Under the pieces are notes generated by a model. That model searched no databases, was not told where the DNA came from, and was given only the letters and a program-made list of their open reading frames with translations. The position numbers and the translations under genes are program-made. From contig NZ_ASSJ01000001.1 of NCBI RefSeq assembly GCF_000473895.1, forward strand, positions 89,557 to 153,556: a stretch of 64,000 nt of DNA. Direction: 5' to 3'. Each line of letters opens with the position of its first letter. Positions within the stretch are counted from its first letter, which is position 1. This document shows, one piece after another, positions 19,012-29,071 of this stretch. This stretch comes from Rubidibacter lacunae KORDI 51-2 (GTDB lineage Bacteria; Cyanobacteriota; Cyanobacteriia; Cyanobacteriales; Rubidibacteraceae).

Positions 19012-22000
19012 ATGACCATCGAGCTACACGGGAGCTGGATTTGTGAAGAACAGCCGGGCTATCTCTTTATTTGGGGAGAAACCTGGCGAGCCCTCGGTGA
19101 CGACCCCGACGAGGCTGCACCCTCTCTCGAGCACCCATATGCTGCTGACTATCGGGAGCTAAACGCATTCTGGCGCGATCGCGGTTTGCCACTGGCCGAG
19201 CTGTTTGCCGACGAGCTGCTGCAGCAAACGCGCGTGCTGGGACTGCCAACTTACGTGGCAGCCGATGGCGAGCCCTTACTGCCCTTACTGGCCGGCGATC
19301 GCGGAGCGACGAACGGCAACGAGACATCTAGCGCGATCGCGCTGCATCCGTGGGTGGTCGATGGCATTCGCTTGCGTCCCGGGCATGCCCTGCAACTGTT
19401 GGACCAGCTGCCGCTCGGAGGCGCGGATCGCGGTTACCTCGGCGGCGACCTGCGTTTTTGGACCCATGTCAATCGCTGGAGTTTGGATCTACTAGTGCGC
19501 TGCAAGTTTCTGCCGGGCGTGCGCGCGCGCGCAGACCTTTTCGCCCAAGGCTGTTGGCAACCACTCCTCGACAGCGCGATCGACCAAGCCCGCCTGCAGC
19601 AATTTATCCACGCGATGCCGGAGTCCTGCCGCGTCTATACCGAGCCCGCCCCTATAGACGCGCTCGACCTGTTGCTGAATTTTCTCTCGGCAGCGGTGGA
19701 CGCGCGGGCGCGGGCGATCGCGCCGCGCCGCATCCCACCCGTGCGCGATCCCAGCCTCAATCGCTGGCTGCCCTCGCTGACCCGTGCCTCGGGGTCATTT
19801 GCACTGGAGTCGCAACCATTCCAGCGCCTCCACAATGCACTCGGGACTTGGACGCAGCCGGTTCAAGGCTATCTTGGCGAGCAGGTGCTCGTCACTGCCC
19901 AGAATCCCTTTCGTGCCGCCTTAACGCTGGAGCCGCCTCAGGCCGGTCAGGGCGATTGGCTGTTGCACTTCGGACTGCAGGCACTAGATAACGAGCAGTT
20001 AGTGCTGCCAGCCGAGACCATCTGGCAGCATACCGGTGACGAACTGACGATCGGCAATCGCACCGTACTACACCCCCAAGAGGTGCTTTTGAAAGGATTG
20101 GGCGTAGCAGGGCGGATTTACGCCCCCGTAGCTGCCAGCTTGGATGCCGCCCACCCCTGTTCCTGCAGACTCGACCCGATTCAGGCCTATGAATTCGTGC
20201 GCGCGAAGGCTTGGCAGCTTGAAGACAACGGCATCAGCACGCTCTTACCCCCCGGGCTGGCTCCGGGGTCGGGCGAGCGCCGTTTGGGATTAAAAATCCG
20301 CGCGGGTAAGCCGCTCGAGCGCCACAGCGCGGGGTTGGGCAGTCCGTTGAACTTCGATTGGGAGCTAGCTGTAGGCGATCGCAGCCTGTCGAAGTCGGAT
20401 TTCGAGCGCTTGTTGGCAATGCAGTCGCCTTTGGTGGAAGTCGATGGTGAATGGGTGGCACTACAGCCGGCGGACGTCCGCGCCGCTCAGAGCATGTTGG
20501 CATCGCACAATGGCGATATGCAACTGTCTTTGGCCGACGCGCTGCGCTACGGGAGCGGCGAGTCACAGCTATTAGGCAAGTTGCCGATCGTCGACTTTGA
20601 AGCCTCGGGTGCCCTACAGCGTTTATTCGACAATCTTGGCGACAGCAAGGCACTCGATGAAATTGCACCGCCGAGTGCACTTCGCGGGACGCTCCGACCC
20701 TATCAAGCCCGAGGCGTCAGCTGGCTGACGTTTTTGGAAGAGTGGGGCTTGGGTGCGTGCTTGGCTGATGATATGGGTTTGGGCAAGTCAATTCAGGCAC
20801 TGGCATTTCTTCTTCACTTGCAAGAGAATGACGGTCTCGACAGACCAACGCTGTTAATTTGTCCCACGTCAGTGTTGGGAAACTGGCAACGGGAAGCACG
20901 GCGTTTTGCTCCGAGTCTGCGCACGCTCGTTCACCACGGTGACAAGCGCAGTAAAGGTCAAGCTTTTATCAAGGCAGCGCGTTCCCAGGATCTCGTTCTG
21001 ACGAGCTACGCGATTGCCCAGCGGGATGCAAAAACGATTCAGAAAATCCGATGGCGCGGGACGATCCTCGATGAGGCGCAAAATATTAAAAACCCGCTCT
21101 CGAAACAATCCCAAGCAGTTCGGCAAGTGGACGCAGACTTCCGCATAGCCTTGACAGGCACCCCTATTGAAAACCGCTTGTCCGAGCTGTGGTCGATTCT
21201 CGATTTTCTCAATCCCGGCTATCTCGGCTCGCTACAGTTTTTCCAGAAACGCTTTGCTCGTCCGATCGAGAAGTACGGCGATCGCGATTCGCTGCAGATC
21301 TTACGATCGCTCGTGCAGCCGTTTATTTTGCGCCGAGTCAAAACCGACAAGAGCATCATTGCCGACTTACCCGAAAAAGAAGAAGCCAACGTTTATTGCG
21401 GGCTGTCGGTCGAACAGGCCACGCTATACCAGACGCTGGTGGATACGGCAATGGATGAAATCGACCGCGCCAAAGGAATCGAACGACGCGGCAAGATTCT
21501 GGCACTGCTGATGAAGCTCAAGCAGTTATGCAACCATCCCGCACATTTTTTGAAGGAGGCGGCGATCGAGAAACCGCAGCGCTCGGGCAAACTATTGCGC
21601 TTGACTGAGATGCTAGAGGAGATCGTTGCCGAGGGCGATCGCGCCCTCATATTCACGCAGTTTTCGGAGTGGGGTAAATTACTCAAGCCGTTTTTGGAAA
21701 AGCAGCTCAATACCGAAGCGATGTTTCTGTATGGCGCAACGCGACGCGATCGCCGCGAAGAGATGGTCGAGCGCTTCCAAAACGATCCGTCGGGACCGCG
21801 TATTTTTATTCTGTCTTTGAAAGCTGGCGGAACGGGGCTAAACTTAACGCGCGCTAATCACGTATTTCACGTCGATCGTTGGTGGAACCCGGCCGTGGAA
21901 AATCAGGCAACCGACCGCGCGTTTCGCATCGGGCAAAAGCGTAACGTGTTGGTGCACAAATTCGTGTGTACGGGCACGCTTGAAGAGCGCATCGACGACA

Positions 22001-22131
22001 TTATCGAGAGCAAGAAACATCTTGCCGAGCAAACTGTGGGCGACGGGGAAGACTGGCTGACCGAACTCGATACCGAGCAGTTGCGCGACCTCGTGCTGCT
22101 CGATCGCAACACGATTATCGATGAGGAGTAA
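19012..22131 (+). CDS. SNF2/Rad54-family DEAD-like helicase
   Basis: This 1039-residue ATPase belongs to the bacterial SNF2 group (HepA/RapA-like in architecture). The N-terminal ~550 residues form the accessory region typical of the family. The ATPase core begins LRPYQARGVSWLTFLEEWG, with Walker A ADDMGLGKSIQAL near residue 584, DEAQNIKNP (motif II) near 686 and LTGTPIENRLSELWSILDF (motif III). The second RecA lobe has LIFTQFSEWG, SLKAGGTGLNLT (motif V) and DRAFRIGQKRNV (motif VI). It likely remodels protein-DNA or RNA-polymerase complexes. It is a single gene divergent from pnp. Confidence 0.94.
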   Translation: MTIELHGSWICEEQPGYLFIWGETWRALGDDPDEAAPSLEHPYAADYRELNAFWRDRGLPLAELFADELLQQTRVLGLPTYVAADGEPLLPLLAGDRGATNGNETSSAIALHPWVVDGIRLRPGHALQLLDQLPLGGADRGYLGGDLRFWTHVNRWSLDLLVRCKFLPGVRARADLFAQGCWQPLLDSAIDQARLQQFIHAMPESCRVYTEPAPIDALDLLLNFLSAAVDARARAIAPRRIPPVRDPSLNRWLPSLTRASGSFALESQPFQRLHNALGTWTQPVQGYLGEQVLVTAQNPFRAALTLEPPQAGQGDWLLHFGLQALDNEQLVLPAETIWQHTGDELTIGNRTVLHPQEVLLKGLGVAGRIYAPVAASLDAAHPCSCRLDPIQAYEFVRAKAWQLEDNGISTLLPPGLAPGSGERRLGLKIRAGKPLERHSAGLGSPLNFDWELAVGDRSLSKSDFERLLAMQSPLVEVDGEWVALQPADVRAAQSMLASHNGDMQLSLADALRYGSGESQLLGKLPIVDFEASGALQRLFDNLGDSKALDEIAPPSALRGTLRPYQARGVSWLTFLEEWGLGACLADDMGLGKSIQALAFLLHLQENDGLDRPTLLICPTSVLGNWQREARRFAPSLRTLVHHGDKRSKGQAFIKAARSQDLVLTSYAIAQRDAKTIQKIRWRGTILDEAQNIKNPLSKQSQAVRQVDADFRIALTGTPIENRLSELWSILDFLNPGYLGSLQFFQKRFARPIEKYGDRDSLQILRSLVQPFILRRVKTDKSIIADLPEKEEANVYCGLSVEQATLYQTLVDTAMDEIDRAKGIERRGKILALLMKLKQLCNHPAHFLKEAAIEKPQRSGKLLRLTEMLEEIVAEGDRALIFTQFSEWGKLLKPFLEKQLNTEAMFLYGATRRDRREEMVERFQNDPSGPRIFILSLKAGGTGLNLTRANHVFHVDRWWNPAVENQATDRAFRIGQKRNVLVHKFVCTGTLEERIDDIIESKKHLAEQTVGDGEDWLTELDTEQLRDLVLLDRNTIIDEE

Positions 22132-22846
22132 CGGGACGGAGCCGACCCGCACCGTTCTTCGTAAGAATTTAAACCCGTACCCTAGACAGGGCACCCGATC
22201 GGTTTTTCAGCCCGATCGCAGGTCGATTTTTACCGCCAGACCACTCCCATTTGCATCCTGCGGCAGACTACTTTGTCATGGCAAACGCATACCAGTTTCG
22301 ACTTCACGATAGAACAGTAGTTTCGGCGATGGGGGCACCAGAACTCAGCTTTCTGTTCTCAACAAACCCGGATTGAGCCGCTTATATTTAGAAAACCGAG
22401 CCGAGATTCGAGTATGCGTTTGCCCGAACTACTCTGACGCCTGGCACCCTCGTCTACTATACGAACATTTAAAGATAAGTCTGTTACGAACTGTTCTAAT
22501 TACAGATACCCTTCAAGACGATGCGATTCCCTGACAGAGAGGATCGCAAGCGTTTGCAAGGAGATCCCATGGCCGGTGCGAGGGTCCGAGGATTGGTCTA
22601 CAATACCGTCGTGCGTGAAGCTCTCAACTAACACTGTTGGCAAGAGAGGCGTGCTTTTGAAAAGACGCAGCTTAGAAAAGCAACGTTTCGTGCGACCTCA
22701 AGGCAACAAATATTGTCACGAACGGCAATTGCCTTGAACGAGCGTCATGGGCTTGCTATTGCATTGACTGGGTTAGGGAAACGCAACGTTCCTCGCAGCT
22801 TCACTCGCATAGCGCAACTAAGTTATCGGCACGAATAGGAGGAACC
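22132..22846. other. Long intergenic region before DUF805 gene
   Basis: This 715-base stretch lies between the helicase and the DUF805 gene. Several short frames exist but none looks like a protein, and no tRNA or repeat was seen. Its AGGAGGA ribosome binding site at the end serves the next gene. Confidence 0.35.
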
Positions 22847-23200
22847 TTGGAATATTACTTGACTGCTCTGCGGAAATATGCGGTGTTTAGCGGACGAGCT
22901 CGCCGTAAGGAATATTGGTACTTCGTCCTTTTCAACTTCTTGATTTCTTTCGGGCTTGGCATCATCGATATGGTGTTGGGTTTGGCCGGGGAAGGTTCGG
23001 GTTTTGGTGTGCTCGGTGCTATCTATGCGCTAGCTGTTTTGGTTCCCGGTATCGCAGCCACGGTCAGGCGGTTGCACGACACGGGGCGCAGCGGCTGGTG
23101 GATCTTGATTGGCTTTATTCCCCTGGTCGGCACAATTGTACTGATCATTTTCTTGGTCGCTGGAAGCGAGTCCGGACAGAACCAGTTTGACGCAGCTTAG
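22847..23200 (+). CDS. DUF805 family membrane protein
   Basis: This 117-residue protein has the DUF805 layout: a charged N-terminus (YYLTALRKYAVFSGRARRKEYWYF), then about four hydrophobic helices with the family motif RRLHDTGRSGWWIL between helices 3 and 4, and a C-terminal ESGQNQFDAA resembling the GTxGxNxFG end. The start is TTG 22847, decided by the strong AGGAGGA site six bases upstream and by the family's usual start just before the YL..L.KY segment. The function of DUF805 is unknown; phage and stress links exist in other species. A near-perfect terminator follows. Confidence 0.88.
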   Translation: MEYYLTALRKYAVFSGRARRKEYWYFVLFNFLISFGLGIIDMVLGLAGEGSGFGVLGAIYALAVLVPGIAATVRRLHDTGRSGWWILIGFIPLVGTIVLIIFLVAGSESGQNQFDAA

Positions 23201-23237
23201 CTCCGATTACACGTCCCGGTTTTCCCTCCCAGCCCCC

Positions 23238-23270
23238 GCGCCTAGTATTTGTCCAGAAAATACTAGGCGC
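23238..23270 (+). terminator. Strong hairpin after DUF805 gene
   Basis: A perfect 13-base inverted repeat GCGCCTAGTATTT/AAATACTAGGCGC with a 7-base loop begins 38 bases after the DUF805 stop. A U tract is missing, so it may act as an mRNA-stabilising or processing stem as well as a terminator. Confidence 0.65.
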
Positions 23271-23426
23271 GCACATGACCCTTATGTAACATGGCATTGG
23301 AACGAAGCTGTAATTCGAGAGCCAAACCGAGTTCTAATGGTCTTTTTAGCAACTGCACCGTCGAAAGAGTTCGATCTCTAGTCCGACCGCCAACCCAGGT
23401 AGAAAACGGGTCAGTGTCAACGGGTT

Positions 23427-24113
23427 CTAAAAATTCGGGAAGTTATACCCGATTCCAAGCGTGAGTCCGACCGAGGGGTCGTCGTCGAGGAAGCCTACGC
23501 TGAGCGTTGCATTTGCCGTTAGGCGCGACGGCAGCGGGACGTCTAGTCCACTCGTGAACAAGAAACCGATATCGCCGTCGTCTTCATCCGTTTCTGTGGT
23601 GAAGGCCAAGCCGCCGCCCAAGAAGGGCGTGACGGCCTCATTCTGACGAAATGACTTGCCAACAATGGGAAAATCCACCGTGACGGGGACGAGGACTGCG
23701 GTGCGACTGCCGATGACGATCGCCGGTCGAATCGATACGGGCGTTGGCTGAATGCGAATGCGGCTATTGAGTGCAAAGCCGCCTTCAGCTCCTAGTGAGG
23801 CATCGCCGCTCAATCCGATGTGACCGCCCAGCCCAATGTAACTGGGGTTGCGAACGCCGCGTCTTACCAGTCGTTGCCGCCTCCCCCGAACGCCGCCTCG
23901 GGCAACCTCAATGGGGTCTACGTCCAGGGCTAGGGGTGTGATTGTCGTTGCAGCCGTACCCGGAACGGGCAATTGACCGGCTGCCGAACGCTTAGCAACG
24001 AGCTCGATGTCGACAACCCTCTCGGATTCTGCCGACTCAGCCTCCGCAGGGACTGGAAACGACAATACACTCGTAAACGCGATCGCCCAAACGGTGGTGC
24101 TGCGAACTATCAC
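23427..24113 (-). CDS. Predicted outer-membrane beta-barrel protein
   Basis: This 228-residue protein begins with a signal peptide (RSTTVWAIAFTSVLSFPVPAEA). After a low-complexity basic segment (GGVRGRRQRLVRRG), residues ~90-228 alternate polar and hydrophobic residues in short strands (YIGLGGHIGLSGDASLG, FGGGLAFTTET, SVGLTLGIGYNFPNF) and the protein ends in Phe, the usual signal for barrel insertion. It resembles small porin-like OmpA/OmpW-type barrels in cyanobacteria but carries no motif that names a function. Identification as a barrel is by pattern only. Confidence 0.6.
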   Translation of the reverse strand: MIVRSTTVWAIAFTSVLSFPVPAEAESAESERVVDIELVAKRSAAGQLPVPGTAATTITPLALDVDPIEVARGGVRGRRQRLVRRGVRNPSYIGLGGHIGLSGDASLGAEGGFALNSRIRIQPTPVSIRPAIVIGSRTAVLVPVTVDFPIVGKSFRQNEAVTPFLGGGLAFTTETDEDDGDIGFLFTSGLDVPLPSRLTANATLSVGFLDDDPSVGLTLGIGYNFPNF

Positions 24114-24210
24114 TCTTCAAGCCTCCCGTGCCCGTTAGCGATCGCAGTGTAGCCCAAAACGTTGGGGGATCGATTGACAGCGGCACCGGACAGAACCCGC
24201 GGGGAGGCAC

Positions 24211-26484
24211 TCAAAGGCGAGTAGGCGGATCTGACGGGAGTGCGACTGCCCAACTCAAGACAAATCGATGGCAGGTCAGTGCCAGCTCTGGGTCGAGAGC
24301 TTCCATCCGGGATAAGGCCCGCATTGTCAGGCGGTACAGGCGACTATCTCGCTCCGCTACGGCATCTGTACTGTGAGATTGCGCGCGGTAAAGGTCGTTC
24401 GCACCGAACAGCGTTCCCGGCTCGTACACGCAGACGATCCGCCAGCGATCGTCGGCCTCGGCCACTTGCAAGCTGATACGACCCGTTTCCAGGAAATACA
24501 GACCGGTTGTTTCCTCGCCCCTACGGAACAGGCGATCGCCAGCAGTCAGTCGCATCGGCTCCAGATAACCCATGAAGCGCATGGCATTGTCGTCATCGGC
24601 GAAGCGCTGTTTGAGTTGCTCGGCCAGAGGTAAGAAACGTCGCTCCTGCGGTGGGGCTGCCATCAGCAACTCGTTTTCACACCAGCCCACCGCTTGAGCA
24701 AGGTCGGGAAAGAGCAGCATTGCCTCTGACTCTGCATCGACTGCACCAACTGTTTCAACTGCATCGACGAGGTGACAGCCGTTTTTCCGCAGGATGTATT
24801 GACCTGCGGGCGATAATCCGGAGACAATTGCCGTCCAGTTCCGGCGTGCTGCTAAGTGCTGTAGCTCCCGACAGTAGCGCACGGCGGCCGAGTCGAACTC
24901 GATCGCCGCCCGAAAATCCACGATCGCGTACGCTAGCGGCTCGCGATCGGGCGCTCGTTCCCGTTCGTACAAATGCTCGAGCACTGCGTATACCGTGCCG
25001 GGAAACAGATAACCGCGCAGCTCGGCTGCATAGATGCAATCGGCGCGCGTCCGTAAGAGTGTCCGTTGGTGTGGCGGTCGCAGCACAACACTGGCATCGC
25101 TGGGACCGAATTGTTGCGCTTCCAGTCGATCGCGATGGCGCGCGCGCGCGGCGCTCGCGACGACGGTCATGACGAGTCCGAGTGCCGCACCGGTAGGAAA
25201 TCCGAATACGACAATAGCTAGGGCGATTGCCAATTGCAGCGCGTAGTCACCTGGCAACAACCGCGCCCGCGTTGCGATCAGCCAGTGCTCGAGAATTTCA
25301 ATTCCTAACAGGATCGACAATCCGCCGACAATCGGCCGCGGGCAGACCGACAAAATGCTCGGCAGCTGCGTTGCCGCGATCGCCAACACCAGCCCAGAGA
25401 GTATGCCCGTTAGCCGCCCGCGGCCGCCATACTGCCGCGCTTCTAACGACTCATCGGCTCCATGGACGCCCGTTCCACCCGTGCCGAGCCCTGCCAGCAG
25501 GCTCGCGCAGCCCGCTACCCGCAACTCGACGTCAAGATCGAGGTCCCGGCCGGCCGCCAGGTTTAATTCGTCGAGGGCGATCGCAACTGCCAACACGCTT
25601 ATCCCTGCCAGTGCAAGGACGAGTATTGCGTTTTCAGGCGTTGCCAGCGCTTCCCAGTTGAAGCGCTGCCAGCGGGAGAGCGGCAATAGCAGCGTGCCAA
25701 CTCCATTGGCATCGTCGGTAGCAAATGGACCCAGCAGCCAACCAACCGCCCGTGCCTCGCTCACAGGCACTTGTAAGAGCAGTAGTAGCAAGTAAAACAG
25801 CCCGGTTCCGATAAGTGCGCCGAGTCCAATTGCCAACTTGCGGTGGCGGAATCGACTCGACTCCAGAACTGCGAGAGCAAATAACAACGCAGTCAACCAC
25901 TGCCAGATCGCTGGGGCCTGAAGTAGCTCGCCGAGTCCGTCCCAACGCAATGGCAGACCGGTTGCCACCAAAACGCCTGCCCGCACCAATAGCCAGCCGA
26001 GACCGGCGAACAACCCACCGATCGGCGGTGAGGGCACGTAGCGCGCTAAACTCCCAACCTTGCCGAGACCTACTGCCAAGGCAACCGCACCACTTGCTAC
26101 CGATGCCAGGGCAATTGCACCCGCTACTGTTGATACGGCATCTGCCCCCTCAGGGGCGACCGACAGCTGTCTGTAGGTCGCGCTGGCAACCGCACCGAGC
26201 AAAACCACTTGCTCCGGCCGCACGACCGCGATCGCACCCGCCCACTGGCTGCCGAGGGCGATCGCCGTGCGGGCAATGGCCGTACTGAAGAACACCAACA
26301 GGACGCCCAGCGGTAGCAGCGGCTCCAAAGGTCCACCGAACAAATCAGCTGCCAGGGCAAGTGCTGGCACGATTGCTGCCAGGCCGCTCAGCCCCCCGGC
26401 GATCGTGCTGGCGAGCAACTGTGGGGGTCTTAGTTCTGCTACCAGGCTCGCGCACAAGCGCGCGCCGTACTTGCCGATCGCCAT
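24211..26484 (-). CDS. SulP transporter fused to STAS and cyclic-nucleotide-binding domains
   Basis: This 757-residue protein has three parts. Residues ~1-440 are a SulP/SLC26 anion-transporter core with 10 or more hydrophobic helices, though its start (ASTIAGGLSGLAAIVPALALA) departs from the classical sulfate motif. Residues ~460-590 form a STAS domain (RTRADCIYAAELRGYLFPGT, YAIVDFRAAIEFDSAAV). Residues ~620-750 form a cNMP-binding domain (GDRLFRRGEETTGLYFLETGRISL, EPGTLFGANDLY), though the phosphate-cassette Arg is not obvious. The fusion suggests control by a nucleotide or by a cAMP-like pathway. The substrate (sulfate, bicarbonate or other anion) is unknown. Confidence 0.85.
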   Translation of the reverse strand: MAIGKYGARLCASLVAELRPPQLLASTIAGGLSGLAAIVPALALAADLFGGPLEPLLPLGVLLVFFSTAIARTAIALGSQWAGAIAVVRPEQVVLLGAVASATYRQLSVAPEGADAVSTVAGAIALASVASGAVALAVGLGKVGSLARYVPSPPIGGLFAGLGWLLVRAGVLVATGLPLRWDGLGELLQAPAIWQWLTALLFALAVLESSRFRHRKLAIGLGALIGTGLFYLLLLLLQVPVSEARAVGWLLGPFATDDANGVGTLLLPLSRWQRFNWEALATPENAILVLALAGISVLAVAIALDELNLAAGRDLDLDVELRVAGCASLLAGLGTGGTGVHGADESLEARQYGGRGRLTGILSGLVLAIAATQLPSILSVCPRPIVGGLSILLGIEILEHWLIATRARLLPGDYALQLAIALAIVVFGFPTGAALGLVMTVVASAARARHRDRLEAQQFGPSDASVVLRPPHQRTLLRTRADCIYAAELRGYLFPGTVYAVLEHLYERERAPDREPLAYAIVDFRAAIEFDSAAVRYCRELQHLAARRNWTAIVSGLSPAGQYILRKNGCHLVDAVETVGAVDAESEAMLLFPDLAQAVGWCENELLMAAPPQERRFLPLAEQLKQRFADDDNAMRFMGYLEPMRLTAGDRLFRRGEETTGLYFLETGRISLQVAEADDRWRIVCVYEPGTLFGANDLYRAQSHSTDAVAERDSRLYRLTMRALSRMEALDPELALTCHRFVLSWAVALPSDPPTRL

Positions 26485-26530
26485 CAGCCCGATCGCTCGT
26501 CAGTCGGTACAATCTCTCACAATACACCTT

Positions 26531-26570
26531 ATGTGTTGTGGACCAGCGGCATGTGATGTGGACCAACGGC
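26531..26570. repeat. Two-copy 20-base tandem repeat
   Basis: Two adjacent 20-base units, ATGTGTTGTGGACCAGCGGC and ATGTGATGTGGACCAACGGC, differ at two positions. They lie 46 bases before the start of the divergent SulP gene and 209 bases before the next gene. They may be a binding site for a regulator or simple slippage. Confidence 0.6.
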
Positions 26571-26778
26571 GAGAGCTAACCCCTTCGGTTCCCGCAACCC
26601 CTGGCAACTGTTTGACTAACCCTTTCCCGCACAGTCGGGAGCCTCCGTGCTGGCATGCGGTTGCACCCCCGGCTTGCTTCAGAATCCCCGATACTAAATC
26701 CCCCAGATTGCGGTTCGAGTTAGATTGCAGCATCCCCCGCAGCACCCATCACTGAAGATTTAGATACAGCAAGTCATT

Positions 26779-27105
26779 ATGCGGACTCGATCTGAAATGT
26801 TAAGTACCCTCGTCAAGTCACTGAGCGTACTCGCGATCGCCGCGCTCTGGATATTGATGGTTACAGCACCTGCCGAAGCTGCCTTCTGTCGGACGGTTGC
26901 CGGGCACTCGATCTGCATCCTCGACATCAAGCGCAGCGCTAAATATCACTGGGAATATCGCGCCCGTGTCAGCGTCGATGGCAAAAAGCGTCCCTTTGAG
27001 GTTTATAACTGCCGCCGTCGGATACGCGTGCGTCGCGACGGCCGGATCGTCCCCTTCGATGACGACGGAGTAGGAAACTCGATCTGCAGTTTGCTCGCGC
27101 GCTGA
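26779..27105 (+). CDS. Small secreted cysteine-containing protein
   Basis: This 108-residue protein has a clear signal peptide (SLSVLAIAALWILMVTAPAEAAF, cleavage after AEA). The mature ~75 residues contain four cysteines (FCRT, HSICI, YNCRR, NSICSL), which could form two disulfides, and a basic stretch (RRRIRVRRDGR). It starts at ATG 26779 or ATG 26797. I recognise no domain. It stands alone and is convergent with the TpsB gene. It is probably a real periplasmic protein because of the signal peptide and paired cysteines. Confidence 0.65.
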   Translation: MRTRSEMLSTLVKSLSVLAIAALWILMVTAPAEAAFCRTVAGHSICILDIKRSAKYHWEYRARVSVDGKKRPFEVYNCRRRIRVRRDGRIVPFDDDGVGNSICSLLAR

Positions 27106-27241
27106 ACGACCCGCGCTCGCATCCGTCGCTACTGTTGCTTTGCGGGCGTTGTTCCGCCGCCTGCTCTCAGAACTTGTCAAGCTGTCGAATGCCCCTGGTT
27201 GCGATATTTTCGCTTGCGGTTTTAGGGGCATTAGCGTCTGA

Positions 27242-29071
27242 CTAGAACCCATAGCCGATGCTGAAATATAGCCCGTCGTCTTGGATGTTGTCACCCTCAG
27301 CATCGATATCGACCAGCGACACGCCGTAGTCGAGGCGGAGGTCTAGATTGCGGATCGGCTGCCACAAAAATCCCGTCCCGATCGCGGCGATCGCGGTGGT
27401 GTCGGAACCAATGTCATTGGGATTGTTGCCGGCATTGAACACGGCACCGGCGTCAAAAAAGGGTGCGATTTGAAACACTGGTTCGCCGGCATCGTTGAGA
27501 GCGACCGTAATGCGGTTTTCGAGCGACAGCCGAACCCCGCCATCGGCGGCAAGCACGTTCTCCCGGTAGCCGCGGACCGACTGACCGCCGCCAATAACAA
27601 ATTGTTGCGACGGCAGCAGGCTGTCCGGCGTCAGTTGCATATCCAGTTGCGCGATCAACAAATGGCGGTTGCCGATCGTCTGTACGCGCTGTGCTTGGCC
27701 CAACCAACTGAAGAAGCGACTGTCTGGAATCGGTTGGTCGTTTGTGGTTGCACCGAATAGCCCCGTGCCAACCGCGAACTGCGATCGCAACGCCCATGCC
27801 CCCGTCGGCGATCGACGGACGTATTCCTGTCCGAAATTAAAGACGCTGGTGCTGGACATACCGTCCTCATCAGGACCGAAACCGAATGGAGTCGGGATGT
27901 CGGACACAAAGGTTTGTCCGTTCTGATAGGTGAAGCCGAAGGTGAGCGCCAGTTCTTGGCGTGGCGTCCGAATCAGCGGTTGGCGAAAGCTCGCTTCGAC
28001 GAGCTCGAAGTCGCCTTCGATCTCGAAGTCGTCAAACGGATCTTGTACGACGGCATTCCGTCCCACTACGCCGCGCAACTGCAAGGTTCCGTCGCGGGGA
28101 TTGAGGGGAACGCGATAGGCAATATCGAACGATTCCGCACCGTTGCGAAACGTGCGATCGTACTCGAACAGCCAGTAGTCGCCCGCACCAACAAAGTTGC
28201 GGACGCCAAAATTGAGTTCGAACTGCTCGGAGCCAATGCTCGGTGGCGAATAGTTGTTGACGTCGATGCTTCCGAAGAGGCGATCGGCTTCTAAGATCCG
28301 CACGTCGATGATGCTTTGACCGAACCCTTCACCTGCCCGCAAGCTGGCTTCGATGTTTTCGAAGATCGGATCGAGGCGCAGGACGCGCAGGCGATCCTCG
28401 AGTTTACCGACGTTGAGGGGTGCGTCCGCGTCGAGGGCAATGCGCGATCGCACGTAGCTTTCATCGAGGCGGCGCGTCCCTTCAATGATTATTTCCTCGA
28501 CCCCACCCTCGATCGCGCGGATTTCCACCATCCCGCTCGGGAGCGTAGCTTCCACGACAACTGCCCGGGAGGTGAGATAGCCCTGCTCGATATAGAGTGC
28601 GGTAATCGCATCGGCAGCGGCAATTAACTCCGCGCGCGTCGTCGTCCCCACGAGCGGCTCGACAATCGCGGCAAAATCTTCTGGTTCGAAAACGGTACTG
28701 CCGATAACCTCGACACTCACAACCTCGACTGCAATGGCGTCGGCATCGGTGGGGGGGGTAACGGGCACTACTGGCGGCTCGACATCGGGAGCGTCGTCCG
28801 CTTCGGGGAGTGGAGCGGGCAGTTGCGGTTGCTGTTGTTGTAGAAAACGCTCTTGCGGTCGATCTCGGACCTGCGCGAGTAAATCCGTTACCGTTAAGTC
28901 CGCCACCGGGACGGCCGCCGCCAACGACTGCGTCGACACCTCGACAGTTGCAGCGATCGCCTCGCGATTCGGACCGATGCTCAGCACAATCCCCGCACAG
29001 AACGGCGCGCAAAATTGCGCAACAGATGCCCCCCTGTAAATCCATCGAGAGCCGCGATCGCTCATGCCCAT
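27242..29071 (-). CDS. TpsB outer-membrane transporter (ShlB/FhaC family)
   Basis: About 609 residues. A signal peptide is followed by a low-complexity proline/aspartate linker (PLPEADDAPDVEPPVVPV) and a POTRA_2 domain (VEVVSVEVIGSTVFEPEDF, ALYIEQGYLTSRAVV). The rest is a 16-strand barrel with the FhaC-family RGYREN loop (IGGGQSVRGYRENVLAADGG) and a C-terminal Phe (YFSIGYGF). TpsB proteins export large TpsA exoproteins across the outer membrane in two-partner secretion. No TpsA partner lies in the window. The start is uncertain: ATG 29071 or ATG 29065 begins the signal peptide; the frame also extends to 29134. Confidence 0.88.
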   Translation of the reverse strand: MGMSDRGSRWIYRGASVAQFCAPFCAGIVLSIGPNREAIAATVEVSTQSLAAAVPVADLTVTDLLAQVRDRPQERFLQQQQPQLPAPLPEADDAPDVEPPVVPVTPPTDADAIAVEVVSVEVIGSTVFEPEDFAAIVEPLVGTTTRAELIAAADAITALYIEQGYLTSRAVVVEATLPSGMVEIRAIEGGVEEIIIEGTRRLDESYVRSRIALDADAPLNVGKLEDRLRVLRLDPIFENIEASLRAGEGFGQSIIDVRILEADRLFGSIDVNNYSPPSIGSEQFELNFGVRNFVGAGDYWLFEYDRTFRNGAESFDIAYRVPLNPRDGTLQLRGVVGRNAVVQDPFDDFEIEGDFELVEASFRQPLIRTPRQELALTFGFTYQNGQTFVSDIPTPFGFGPDEDGMSSTSVFNFGQEYVRRSPTGAWALRSQFAVGTGLFGATTNDQPIPDSRFFSWLGQAQRVQTIGNRHLLIAQLDMQLTPDSLLPSQQFVIGGGQSVRGYRENVLAADGGVRLSLENRITVALNDAGEPVFQIAPFFDAGAVFNAGNNPNDIGSDTTAIAAIGTGFLWQPIRNLDLRLDYGVSLVDIDAEGDNIQDDGLYFSIGYGF

